This document shows, piece by piece, positions 36,646 through 44,724 of a DNA stretch of 64,000 bases (the first letter of the stretch is position 1; every line of letters begins with the position of its first letter). A model generated the notes under the pieces. That model made no database searches and was not told the DNA's origin. It saw only the letters and a program-made list of their open reading frames with translations. A program made the translations under genes and the position numbers. The DNA comes from Geobacillus genomosp. 3 (GTDB taxonomy: Bacteria > Bacillota > Bacilli > Bacillales > Anoxybacillaceae), in contig NC_022080.4 of NCBI RefSeq assembly GCF_000445995.2, positions 2,638,001-2,702,000 on the forward strand, given 5' to 3'.

Positions 36646-36867
36646 CATCTTCCCGAAAGAAGTCTCCCACTTCTAAGCGAAGTGAAAATGGGAGATGAAT
36701 TTCGGTTGGCGTCAGCCAACGAATATGATCGAATATGGCTAGAACGGACACCTTCGGAACGAAGGGAAGCGTAAAGGGTTCTTGTGTGCGGCTTACCGTT
36801 CGGCGAACACACACAAGTCGCTTGAAGCCCCCACCTCTAAGCGAAGTGTAGGTGGTGGGTAGTTCAC
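36646..36867 (+). mobile_element. 222-bp IS200/IS605-like non-autonomous element, copy A
   Basis: Starts with CATCTTCCCGAAAGAAG directly after TTTAA (the TAA is the stop codon of the LuxR-type gene) and ends GGTAGTTCAC. Its partner at 56257-56478 differs at 11 of 222 positions by my alignment. Near each end is a related hairpin: CTCCCA..TGGGAG with an inner CTAAGCGAAGTG at the left, and CCCCCACCTC..AGGTGGTGGG with the same CTAAGCGAAGTG at the right. Internal hairpins are GTTGGC/GCCAAC and CTTGTGTG/CACACAAG. There is no target duplication and no ORF. These are features of IS200/IS605-type DNA and of the omega-RNA region next to tnpB. Confidence 0.75.
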
Positions 36868-36875
36868 AGGGCACC

Positions 36876-36907
36876 GAGAAAAAAGGGGCGGCACGCCCCT
36901 TTTTCTC
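36876..36907. terminator. Terminator between element A and the lipid-oxidation block
   Basis: GAGAAAAAAGGGGCG/CGCCCCTTTTTCTC stem with a 3-base loop. It ends the 15-gene block on the minus strand and any transcript that leaves element A on the plus strand. Confidence 0.88.
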
Positions 36908-36931
36908 TTTCCGCCGGCGGCGCCCTCCGGC

Positions 36932-38182
36932 CTATGGCAGCGCCCCCAGCCAGCCGCTCAGCTCTTTTGCTTGTTTCTCGAGCTGCTGCTTGAGTTTTTG
37001 CAGCTGTTCAAGCTGCGCTTCGTGCTGCCGGATGCTCTCAGCCGTCTGTTCGATCGCCTTTTTCGCTTCATTGGCGTCCAAAAACGGCAGCGGACCCATC
37101 CGTTCCTCAGCCGCCTCCTTCTTATCGGCCAGCTCCCGCTGCGCGTTTTCGAGCTGCGCTTTTGTTTGCTCGAGGGCGGCGTTGATTTGTTTCAGCTGCT
37201 CATCCAGCAGCTCCTGTCCATCGTTGACGGCTTTCTCCACCTCTTCTGCCGCCTCCCCGTTCAAGCCGTCCTGCACAGCTTCTTTGATCTCCTCGATGAG
37301 CCGGCTCGTTTCTTCCTGTTTCTCGGTTATGCTCTCAATCAGCCCGCCAACGGGATTCGTTCCAGGGGAGGATGACGGCGGCGGTTCTGGCTCAGCTGCC
37401 GGAGAGTCCCCTTCTTCCGGAGAAGACCCGCTGCCGTTGCCGCCGCCTGCTGATTCACCGTCCGATGTTGGAAGGGGCGGTGCCGCCCCTGGCTGGCTGC
37501 CCGGCCCGGACCCCGACTGACCGTCAGGCGCGGAAGCGGGCGGTGCGGATCCCGATTGGTCATCAGGCGCCGAAGCGGGCGGTTCCTCTCCCTGCGGCGC
37601 CGGCTCGTCCGGCTCCTTCACAGGCTGTTCATCTGCTCCCGATGGCGCTTCCGGCTGCTGCCCGCTGGCCGTCTCAGGCGAGCCGCCGCTGTCCGCCGGA
37701 GCAGCGCCGAAGGCAGCGGAAGCTGACAGCTGCGGGATCGCCAATTCGTCGGCTGTCAGTTCCGTCGCCACGACCGTTACATCTTTCAAACATTGCTCGA
37801 CAAGCGGCACGCCGTCCGTGCACAGCCCGCCGATTTTCAGTTTTTTCACTCTCATTTTCATCCATTTCGTCTGCGCCGCTTGATCGGTGTGAAACGTAAA
37901 CGACACCGTATGCCCGGCCATCGTTTGCTGTTTTGTCAACGTCATCCCGTATATTTTCGCTTGTATAAAGGCGATCGGCATGTCTCCCGTGAACAGGACC
38001 GGCATTTTTAGCACGATTCCGCCCAAATCAAGCGTTCCCACTACTTTATCGGCATGAATGACAAAGCCCGAAGGCTCCTGCCCTTCCGCCGCCGCCCGGC
38101 CGGCGCCCAACAGCCAGCCGGCCGCCGCCGCCAAAACAGCCAGCACGGAAAGGACCGCGATTCGCTGCAATCGTTTTGCCAT
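36932..38182 (-). CDS. Secreted coiled-coil protein with low-complexity linker, function unknown
   Basis: 416 residues from ATG 38182 (AGGAGG six bases ahead). A signal peptide is clear: RLQRIAVLSVLAVLAAAAGW then LLGAGRAAAEG, cleavage likely after AAA. Residues about 35-150 form a domain with two cysteines (GGLCTDGVPLVEQC) and strand-like segments. About 150-275 is a Pro/Ser/Gly/Glu-rich linker with near-repeats of SAPDxQSGS. From about 285 to the end is a long coiled coil rich in Glu, Lys and Gln (NAALEQTKAQLENAQRELAD). It lacks an LPxTG or a lipobox. It is the last gene of the block behind the oxidase gene, so it may act at the cell surface on the same substrate; that is inference. Confidence 0.7.
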   Translation of the reverse strand: MAKRLQRIAVLSVLAVLAAAAGWLLGAGRAAAEGQEPSGFVIHADKVVGTLDLGGIVLKMPVLFTGDMPIAFIQAKIYGMTLTKQQTMAGHTVSFTFHTDQAAQTKWMKMRVKKLKIGGLCTDGVPLVEQCLKDVTVVATELTADELAIPQLSASAAFGAAPADSGGSPETASGQQPEAPSGADEQPVKEPDEPAPQGEEPPASAPDDQSGSAPPASAPDGQSGSGPGSQPGAAPPLPTSDGESAGGGNGSGSSPEEGDSPAAEPEPPPSSSPGTNPVGGLIESITEKQEETSRLIEEIKEAVQDGLNGEAAEEVEKAVNDGQELLDEQLKQINAALEQTKAQLENAQRELADKKEAAEERMGPLPFLDANEAKKAIEQTAESIRQHEAQLEQLQKLKQQLEKQAKELSGWLGALP

Positions 38183-38216
38183 CTTCATCCTCCTGTCAGC
38201 CGCCCTGCGCCGGTTT

Positions 38217-39131
38217 TCACCGTTCCGCCTCGCTCAGCGTTTTTTCGAGCTCCTCGACGCTGTCAACCCGCTTCGCCCGGCTGATTTGCTGTTTGCGGAT
38301 GTTGAACTGCTTGACGACATAGCGGTTGAGCAGGTCATAGTCGATTTCCAACGCATACGTGCGGGCGAGCTGCTGCTGGCGCTTGCCGAGCTCGGTCAAA
38401 TAGGCGACATAGCCGGTGACATGCGGCCATAATTCCTCCATATACTTGATGAACAACTCGTAATACCGCTCGTCTTCGTTGACAAGCCGCTGGATCGTGT
38501 ACAGGCCGAACTGAATATGGCGGCCTTCGTCCATGTTCAAGTAATCGATCCCTTGCAGAAGGCCCGGGAACAGCCCGGCTTTTTTGTAAATTTGCCGGAA
38601 CGTGTAATAGCCTGACTCGGCCAGCGTCCCTTCGACGATCATGTTGTAGACGGTGGCGGCGCGGATGACCGCTTCCGGCGAGTCGTCGGTGTACAGCCGG
38701 TTCATCGCGTCCGGCAGCGCCTCGTAAAAGATGCGCTTGTAATCGTCGTTATGGAAGACGGATAAATCCATTTGCCCGATGCCGACCGCCTGCTGCCAGC
38801 GGGAAAACATCTCGACATGCTTCGCTTCATCGTGCATAAATGTCGTCAAAAACAACACATCTTCAAGCCGCCCTTGGCGCGCGAGGGCGTGGGCCATCGG
38901 CAAAATGTCGAGCGTCACCGCCTCTTCCCCGGCCGAGAAGCCGGCGATAAGCGGCAGCGCGGAAATTTTTTCTTCGCTCGTCAAACTGGCAAAATCCTTC
39001 TGGTCTTGGCTGAAATCGATGTCCGCCGGATTCCACTTCCCGTTTCGCTTCGCTTTTTCATACAGTTTGTACATTGGATGCTCCCAATCGATCGTTCCTT
39101 TCACTGTTTGAAAGCCGTCATGATGGACCAT
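38217..39131 (-). CDS. R2-like ligand-binding oxidase (R2lox), Mn/Fe cofactor
   Basis: 304-residue ferritin-like protein related to ribonucleotide reductase R2 but not acting in nucleotide reduction. Counting from ATG 39131, the expected metal ligands fall at Glu69, Glu102, His105, Glu167, Glu202 and His205, and the residues of the known Val-Tyr ether crosslink are Val72 and Tyr162. These positions are the ones I recall for the structurally studied G. kaustophilus protein, which holds a Mn/Fe centre and a long-chain fatty acid ligand. An ATG one codon upstream is possible. No nrd genes lie nearby; neighbours are lipid-oxidation genes, which supports an oxygenase or oxidase role on a lipid or hydrocarbon. 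The in vivo substrate is unknown. Confidence 0.95.
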   Translation of the reverse strand: MVHHDGFQTVKGTIDWEHPMYKLYEKAKRNGKWNPADIDFSQDQKDFASLTSEEKISALPLIAGFSAGEEAVTLDILPMAHALARQGRLEDVLFLTTFMHDEAKHVEMFSRWQQAVGIGQMDLSVFHNDDYKRIFYEALPDAMNRLYTDDSPEAVIRAATVYNMIVEGTLAESGYYTFRQIYKKAGLFPGLLQGIDYLNMDEGRHIQFGLYTIQRLVNEDERYYELFIKYMEELWPHVTGYVAYLTELGKRQQQLARTYALEIDYDLLNRYVVKQFNIRKQQISRAKRVDSVEELEKTLSEAER

Positions 39132-39185
39132 CATGACCCCCTCCTCTTATGAAAAATCGATCGTGATGCGCCGCTGTTCGTCCTT

Positions 39186-40676
39186 TTAAAACAACGTCAT
39201 CGGCCGTTCATTGAGGTCGCAAATGACCGTTTTCGTCTCGAGATACGCGTCAAGCGCCTGCATCCCGAGCTCGCGGCCGAGTCCGCTTTGCTTGCAGCCG
39301 CCAAACGGCGCGGTCGGCGACAGCACTTGGTACGTGTTGATCCAAACGGTTCCGCTTTTCACCCGCCGCGAGAGGCGGAGCGCCCGCTTGATGTCGTTCG
39401 TCCACACCGCGGCGGCCAAGCCGTACATCGTCCCGTTGGCGATGCGGACCGCTTCCTCCTCCCCCTCAAACGGAATGACCGCCGCCACCGGTCCGAAAAT
39501 TTCTTCACAGGCGATGCGCATCGACGGCGTGACGTCAGCAAAAACGGTCGGTTCGATGAAATAGCCGCCCCGCTCATCCAAAGCGCTCCCGCCGGCGGCG
39601 AGCCTCGCTCCTTCCCGCTTGCCGATGTCGATGTAGCGCAATACTTTTTCATATTGCTCCCGGCTGATGACAGGGCCCAAGTCGTTGCGCGCATCCACAC
39701 CGGGACCGACTTTCAGCTTTTTCGCCCGCTCGGCCAGCCGCTCGACAAACGGTTCGTACACCGCACGTTCAACCAAAATGCGGCTTCCGGCCTGGCACAC
39801 TTGCCCGGAGTTGTAAAATACGCCAAACAGGGCGCTTTTCGCCGCCTGTTCAAGATCGGCGTCGGCGAAGATGATGTTCGGCGACTTCCCGCCGAGTTCA
39901 AGCGTCACCCGCTTAATGCCGGGCGCGGCAGCCTGCAAAATATGGCGGCCGGTCGCCGTCTCGCCGGTGAAGGCGATTTTCGGCACGCCCGGATGGCGGA
40001 CGAGCGCTTTGCCGGCTTCATCGAGCCCGGGCAGGACGTTGACAACCCCTTCCGGCACGCCGGCCTCATGGCAAAGTTCGGCGAGTTTGAGCGCGGTCAG
40101 CGGCGTTTCCGGCGCCGGTTTCAACACCATCGTGCAGCCGGCGGCGAGCGCCGGGGCGATTTTCCATGTCGGCATCAAAAGCGGGAAATTCCACGGGGTG
40201 ATGAGCCCCGCCACCCCGATCGGCTCTTTGACCGTCCACGTCATGTAATCAGAGGCCGCGCCGGCGACGGAAAACGGCAGCACCTCCCCGTGCGGCTTGA
40301 CAACGAGCGAGGCGAAAAAGTCGAAGCAGTCGGCGGCGAGCGGAATTTCAATAAACAGCGCCTGATTGACCGGCATGCCGTTTTCCCGCGTCATGAGCTG
40401 TGCGAGTTCATGGTGGTGCTGGCGGATCAGCTCGGCGATGCGCCGCAAGATGCGCCCGCGCTCAAGCGGCGGCATCGACAGCCAGCGCTGATCGTCAAAC
40501 GCCTCTTGAGCGATGGCGACCGCTTTGTCGACATCCGCTTCCCCGGCGTTGGCGACGCGGGCCGTTACCCGCCCTGCCGCCGGATCGATGACGTCAAACA
40601 TCGCCCCGTCCGCCGCCGGCTGCCACTCGCCGCCGATCCATAAATACGCTTCGGTTGTTTTGGCAGAAATCACCAT
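39186..40676 (-). CDS. Aldehyde dehydrogenase family protein
   Basis: 496-residue NAD(P)-dependent aldehyde dehydrogenase. It has the cofactor region PWNFPLLMPTWKIAPALAAG near residue 165, FTGETATGRHI, the catalytic glutamate in RVTLELGGKSPNII and the catalytic cysteine in YNSGQVCQAGSR near residue 300. Oxidises an aldehyde to the acid; chain length cannot be read. It lies between the R2lox gene and an SCP2-like gene, two genes after a zinc alcohol dehydrogenase, which suggests alcohol to aldehyde to acid steps. A 178-bp gap upstream holds nothing recognisable. Confidence 0.95.
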   Translation of the reverse strand: MVISAKTTEAYLWIGGEWQPAADGAMFDVIDPAAGRVTARVANAGEADVDKAVAIAQEAFDDQRWLSMPPLERGRILRRIAELIRQHHHELAQLMTRENGMPVNQALFIEIPLAADCFDFFASLVVKPHGEVLPFSVAGAASDYMTWTVKEPIGVAGLITPWNFPLLMPTWKIAPALAAGCTMVLKPAPETPLTALKLAELCHEAGVPEGVVNVLPGLDEAGKALVRHPGVPKIAFTGETATGRHILQAAAPGIKRVTLELGGKSPNIIFADADLEQAAKSALFGVFYNSGQVCQAGSRILVERAVYEPFVERLAERAKKLKVGPGVDARNDLGPVISREQYEKVLRYIDIGKREGARLAAGGSALDERGGYFIEPTVFADVTPSMRIACEEIFGPVAAVIPFEGEEEAVRIANGTMYGLAAAVWTNDIKRALRLSRRVKSGTVWINTYQVLSPTAPFGGCKQSGLGRELGMQALDAYLETKTVICDLNERPMTLF

Positions 40677-40854
40677 TGTCTCTCCTTTCCAATGCCCCTC
40701 CTTCCTGCTGGCAAGGAGGAACCCGCGTGTCCTTCGTCCGATGAACCCGGCGCCATGCCCGAAGACGCCATGCAGCGCACCGTTTCGTCCGCTCGGCGGC
40801 CATAGCGGCCGGGCAATGCGGCGGCCGATGTTCTCATTTCCGTTTCCCGTTTGT

Positions 40855-41286
40855 TCACCGCTGCAGCAAATCGTCCCGCCCGATTTCTTGCAAATATTCG
40901 CGGTACGCCGGGTAAATGGCGTCCAGCTGCGGCAATACTTTCAAGGCGTTGACAAGCGGCCCTTGCACTTTGATTTGCTGGCGGGCGAGCGCCTGCTGCA
41001 AGTCGAGCTTCCCGAGCCAAAACTTATGCCCGACATCGGCCGTCTGCTCAAACACGAGCTCCGGACGCAAGCCTGTTTCGCCGCAGACGATTTTCAACGC
41101 CCCGTTTTCGGCGGTCCATGTTATTTTCGCTTCCGGCTTATGGAAAACGTATTGGACAAACGCGTCATAACCGGGCCCGAGCTCCGTCGAGGCGATCAGT
41201 TCTTTCGACTCTTCCGTTTCGGCCACCCGCTCAAAAAAGCGGCCGAGCACATCGTACAATTCTTGTTCGCTTTGAAAGACGGGCAT
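40855..41286 (-). CDS. SCP2-like lipid-binding domain protein (copy 3 of the block)
   Basis: 143 residues from ATG 41286 (MPVFQSEQELYDVLGRFFER), AGGAGG ahead. The central part resembles SCP2 sterol-carrier folds (KITWTAENGALKIVCGE, then DVGHKFWLGKLDLQQALARQ). The C-terminal segment LPQLDAIYPAYREYLQEIG is shared with the protein at 52375-52887 (LPRIVPAFPLYRRYLELID), so the two are paralogues. SCP2 folds carry acyl chains or fatty acyl-CoAs, fitting a substrate-delivery role. A longer in-frame start at 41394 overlaps the alcohol dehydrogenase gene and has no ribosome-binding site. Confidence 0.75.
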   Translation of the reverse strand: MPVFQSEQELYDVLGRFFERVAETEESKELIASTELGPGYDAFVQYVFHKPEAKITWTAENGALKIVCGETGLRPELVFEQTADVGHKFWLGKLDLQQALARQQIKVQGPLVNALKVLPQLDAIYPAYREYLQEIGRDDLLQR

Positions 41287-41390
41287 ATCGATCCTCCTTT
41301 TTTTCCGTTCGTTCTTCCATTCAGCCGGCGGACGGCGGCTGCCGGGCGCTTCGTCCACGGCGATGGCGCCATCCGCGCCAACCGAATCGT

Positions 41391-42497
41391 TCATTCCGCA
41401 AAACGGATGATGCCGCGAATGTTTTGCCCGCTTTTTAGGGCGGCAAACCCGTCGTTGATTTGCTCGAGGGAATAGACCGCGCTGATGAGCGGCTCAAGCT
41501 TCAGCTTGCCGGCCGCATACAAGTCGAGCAGCTTCGGGTAGTCCACCGGCGGGTTGCCTTGGCCGAGCCAGGAGCCGGTCAGCGTTTTCGCCTGCGACGG
41601 CAAGGAAAACGCGTTGATCCCCACCGTCTCATGCGGGGCGGCGATGCCGACGATGACCGTCATTCCCCCTTTTCTCGCCATGTTGTACGCATCGGCCATC
41701 GTTTCCGGACGGCCGATCGCTTCAAACGCGTAGTCGACGCCGAGGCCGTCGGTCAAGTCGAGCACGGCGCTGACGGCGTCCTCCTCGCGGGCGTTGACGG
41801 TGTGCGTCGCCCCGAACGTTTTCGTCGCCGCCAGTTTCTCGTCGACGACATCAACGGCAATCACTTGTTTCGCCCCGGCCAAGGCGGCGCCTTGAATAAT
41901 GTTGAACCCGACGCCGCCGGCGCCAACGACCGCCACCGTGCTGCCGGGGCGCACTTGCGCGGTGTGGATGGCAGCGCCCACGCCGGTGATGACGCTGCAG
42001 CCGACCAAGGCGGCCACCTCAAACGGCACGTCGCGGCGGATCGGGATGGCCGCCTGTTCCGGCACGACGGTATATTCGCTGAACGCACCGGCGGTTAAAA
42101 ATTGGTACACCGTCTTTCCTTTCCACCAAAAACGCGTCGTCCCGTCAGGAAGCGTGCCGGTCGCCGTCAGCCGCGCCGCCTCTTCGCAAAGATCGGGCCG
42201 CCCGGTGCGGCACCAGCGGCAGCGGCCGCATGACGGCACCCAGTTCAAGACGACATGGTCGCCGACTTGCACGCTCGTGACTCCTTCCCCGACTTCTTCC
42301 ACAATGCCCGCTCCTTCGTGCCCAAGCACGATCGGCAGCGGAAGAGGCAGTTGCCCTTGAATGACATGCCAGTCGCTATGGCAAAGGCCCGCCGCTTTCA
42401 GTTTCACCTTCACTTCTCCGCGCTTAGGGCCCGCCACTTCCACGTCTTCAACCGCCAGCGGCTCCCCGTAGCGGTGCAAAATGGCAGCTTTCGCCAT
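41391..42497 (-). CDS. Zinc-dependent alcohol dehydrogenase (MDR family)
   Basis: 368 residues from ATG 42497 (MAKAAILHRYGEPLAVEDVE), GGAGGGAACGGTAT ahead. Catalytic zinc ligands are in GLCHSDWH and LGHEGAGIVEEVG. The structural zinc cysteines are in SCGRCRWCRTGRPDLC, and the Rossmann motif is VAVVGAGGVGFNIIQ. The subgroup is that of class-III-like or aryl and long-chain alcohol dehydrogenases; it oxidises a primary or secondary alcohol with NAD. In the block it stands before the aldehyde dehydrogenase, suggesting consecutive steps. Confidence 0.95.
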   Translation of the reverse strand: MAKAAILHRYGEPLAVEDVEVAGPKRGEVKVKLKAAGLCHSDWHVIQGQLPLPLPIVLGHEGAGIVEEVGEGVTSVQVGDHVVLNWVPSCGRCRWCRTGRPDLCEEAARLTATGTLPDGTTRFWWKGKTVYQFLTAGAFSEYTVVPEQAAIPIRRDVPFEVAALVGCSVITGVGAAIHTAQVRPGSTVAVVGAGGVGFNIIQGAALAGAKQVIAVDVVDEKLAATKTFGATHTVNAREEDAVSAVLDLTDGLGVDYAFEAIGRPETMADAYNMARKGGMTVIVGIAAPHETVGINAFSLPSQAKTLTGSWLGQGNPPVDYPKLLDLYAAGKLKLEPLISAVYSLEQINDGFAALKSGQNIRGIIRFAE

Positions 42498-42615
42498 ATA
42501 CCGTTCCCTCCTTGTTCCCTCCCGTTGTTCAAAGGCGAAGCCCGCTCTGACGACACCCGCCAATGCCCAAGGGGACAAGCCCGGGTGGAGTCTTTCACGC
42601 TGCGCGCCCGCCCGC

Positions 42616-42942
42616 TTACCCCCGTTTGCGCGCGAGGTCCGCTTCCCCGGCGGAAGCCGAGCGGCCCTTTAGCGCCTCCAAATAGGCGTCCCATTCGTGC
42701 TTGAGCGTTGATTTCAGCTTGAAGAGGCCGAGAACGAGCGAGCGGGTCGAATGGTCTTGCAAAAACACTTCGCGAAACGCATCTTCGAACTCCTCCCGCT
42801 TTCCGGGAAGGCCGTGGTCTTTGCCATACAGCAAATGCCGGTCAAGCAGGCGGCGGATTATCGGGCTTCCCGGTCCGCCGCTTTGCCGGTAAAACGCTTC
42901 GATTCGTTTGGACATCGTCAGCTGTTCTTGTTCATCGCACAC
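42616..42942 (-). CDS. Small hypothetical protein of the lipid-oxidation block
   Basis: 108 residues from GTG 42942, which has GGGGGG just upstream; GTG 42951 (three codons longer) and ATG 42915 (MSKRIEAFYRQSGGPGSP) are alternatives. The product is charged and helical (KREEFEDAFREVFLQDHSTR) with no membrane segment. I do not recognise it. It lies between the UbiB-like kinase gene (16 bp downstream of that gene's stop) and the alcohol dehydrogenase gene, so it is almost certainly part of the same transcript. Confidence 0.6.
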   Translation of the reverse strand: MCDEQEQLTMSKRIEAFYRQSGGPGSPIIRRLLDRHLLYGKDHGLPGKREEFEDAFREVFLQDHSTRSLVLGLFKLKSTLKHEWDAYLEALKGRSASAGEADLARKRG

Positions 42943-42957
42943 AGTTCTCACCCCCCG

Positions 42958-44703
42958 TTAAAACCGCGGCCTTTGCTTGCGCGTGCGGAACAGCCGCCAG
43001 CCAAGAAACGCGATCAACACGATGGACGCAGCCAGGCCGATGTTGGCGACGGTCGTTTTGTCCATGCCGAGAAACGTTCCGCCCGGGATGCTGGCAATGA
43101 TGAATCCGGTCGCCATCATGATGGCAAACGCGATCAAGGAAAGCGCCAGCCGGTTGGCGATTTGGTTGAGCGTGTTGCGCGTCACCGGATCGGTTTGCAC
43201 TTGCACGGTCATGCGCCATTTGTTTTCGGCCATCGTCTCGAGCACTTTGTTGAACCGGCGCGGGAAGGTGGCGATCATCTCCGCGGCTTCCGCGACAAGA
43301 CTCGCGTTGGCGCGGAAATTAAAGCGCTTTCCAAGAATGCTTTTCAAAATCGGAATTTCATACGCTTCGACGACTTCGCCGTACGAAATCTCCGGGCAAA
43401 TCCAGCGCGCCGTCCCTTCGGTGGCGGAAAACCCTTTCGCCCATAGCGCCAGGCCGCTTGGCACTTTGCAGTAGTTGCGAAGCCCGATCGCCGTCGCTTC
43501 GAGCACGAGGCGGCCGTAGTTGTAGCGGCTGCTTCCCTGGTGGGCGTTGACGTAATTCAGCGTCAACGTCCGCAGTTCATCTTTCAGCTTGACGACGTCG
43601 GTGTAGACGGTCGGCGACATGAGCTCCATAAACACTTCGGCGGCGTCTTCCGCCTGATTGAGCTGGATGTGCAAAATGACGCGCATTAAAATTTGCGCCA
43701 TCACGCTGTCCATCCTGCCCGTCATTCCCCAGTCGATGATGACCGCCTTTTTCGTCCGTTTGTCGATCATAATGTTGGAGCCATGGGCATCGGCGTGGTA
43801 ATGGCCGTCGAGCATCGTCTGCACGTAATGGTGGACGAGGTCGATCATGATGCTGACCCGCTCTTCGAAGGTGAGAAAATCAACGGGGAAATCTTTCATA
43901 AGCCAGCCGTCAACGTACTCCATGATCAAAACGCTTTTCGTTGCGTCGTACACGTGCGGAACCGTGACATGTTCGGCCCTCCTCTCATACTTTTGCTTCA
44001 TTTCTTTCATTTTTCGCGCTTCTTCCGTCATGTCCAGTTCATCCATCGCGCTGCTGTAGTAATCTTGCACAAGCCCCCCGAGATCAAGGGCGGCCTGCAG
44101 TTCAGGCGGCAGCCGCTTCTGCAGGCGGGCGGCCATTTTTTTGATGATGGCGATATCGGTTTGAAACAGCTTTTCGACCGTCGGGCGCACGACTTTCACA
44201 GCCACAACGGGCCCGTCTTTCAGCTTCGCCTTGTATACTTGCGCGAGCGACGCTGAACCGAGCGGCGTTTCGTCGATCCACTCAAACGTCTCAAGACCGT
44301 CAGGCAGCTCGCGTTCGAGAATGTATTGAATTTTGGCAAACTCGATCGGCGGCACCCGGTCGAGCAGCTTCTCAAGTTCGACCGTCACCGGCTCCGGCAA
44401 TAAATCTTGCCTTGTGACGAGCACCTGCCCGAGCTTGATGAACGTCGGGCCAAGCTCCTCAAACGCCAGGCGCAGCCGGCGGCCGATGTGGCGCCAATAG
44501 TCATTGTCCCCTCCCTTTCCCCGCATCCTGTGGGCAATGGCGTCGCCCAGCACCATGCCGAGCCCGTTTTTGACGAGCACGGCCATGATTTTCCGCCGCC
44601 GTTTTCCCGCCGTAATGGCGGCCAGTTCCTCTTCGATGGCCGCGCCCATCGCCGCCCAGTCGCGGGCCGGTTTTGGTTTGGCCGTTTCGATCGACGCGCG
44701 CAA
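42958..44703 (-). CDS. ABC1/AarF/UbiB-family atypical kinase
   Basis: 581-residue protein-kinase-like ATPase. It has the family KxGQ motif in FIKLGQVLVTRQDLLP, an Ala-rich loop GSASLAQVYKAKL, the VAVKVVRP lysine, and the catalytic HADAHGSNIMID and IIDWG metal loop. Two membrane helices end the protein (LSLIAFAIMMATGFIIASIP and NIGLAASIVLIAFLGWRLF). The family supports coenzyme Q or other lipid handling at membranes. Geobacillus is expected to use menaquinone, so an isoprenoid-lipid role other than ubiquinone is likely. The start is TTG 44703 behind GGAGGG. Being embedded in this block suggests it helps extract or move a lipid. Confidence 0.92.
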   Translation of the reverse strand: MRASIETAKPKPARDWAAMGAAIEEELAAITAGKRRRKIMAVLVKNGLGMVLGDAIAHRMRGKGGDNDYWRHIGRRLRLAFEELGPTFIKLGQVLVTRQDLLPEPVTVELEKLLDRVPPIEFAKIQYILERELPDGLETFEWIDETPLGSASLAQVYKAKLKDGPVVAVKVVRPTVEKLFQTDIAIIKKMAARLQKRLPPELQAALDLGGLVQDYYSSAMDELDMTEEARKMKEMKQKYERRAEHVTVPHVYDATKSVLIMEYVDGWLMKDFPVDFLTFEERVSIMIDLVHHYVQTMLDGHYHADAHGSNIMIDKRTKKAVIIDWGMTGRMDSVMAQILMRVILHIQLNQAEDAAEVFMELMSPTVYTDVVKLKDELRTLTLNYVNAHQGSSRYNYGRLVLEATAIGLRNYCKVPSGLALWAKGFSATEGTARWICPEISYGEVVEAYEIPILKSILGKRFNFRANASLVAEAAEMIATFPRRFNKVLETMAENKWRMTVQVQTDPVTRNTLNQIANRLALSLIAFAIMMATGFIIASIPGGTFLGMDKTTVANIGLAASIVLIAFLGWRLFRTRKQRPRF

Positions 44704-44724
44704 ACGGCTTCCCTCCTCTCCGCT

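Noticed and set aside
36646..36867. Riboswitch interpretation of the structured element
   Set aside because: It sits downstream of a stop codon in both copies, matches no riboswitch I know, and has transposon-like sharp boundaries.
39288..40643. Plus-strand open frame of 451 codons opposite the aldehyde dehydrogenase gene
   Set aside because: Antisense shadow of a GC-rich gene with complete catalytic motifs on the other strand.
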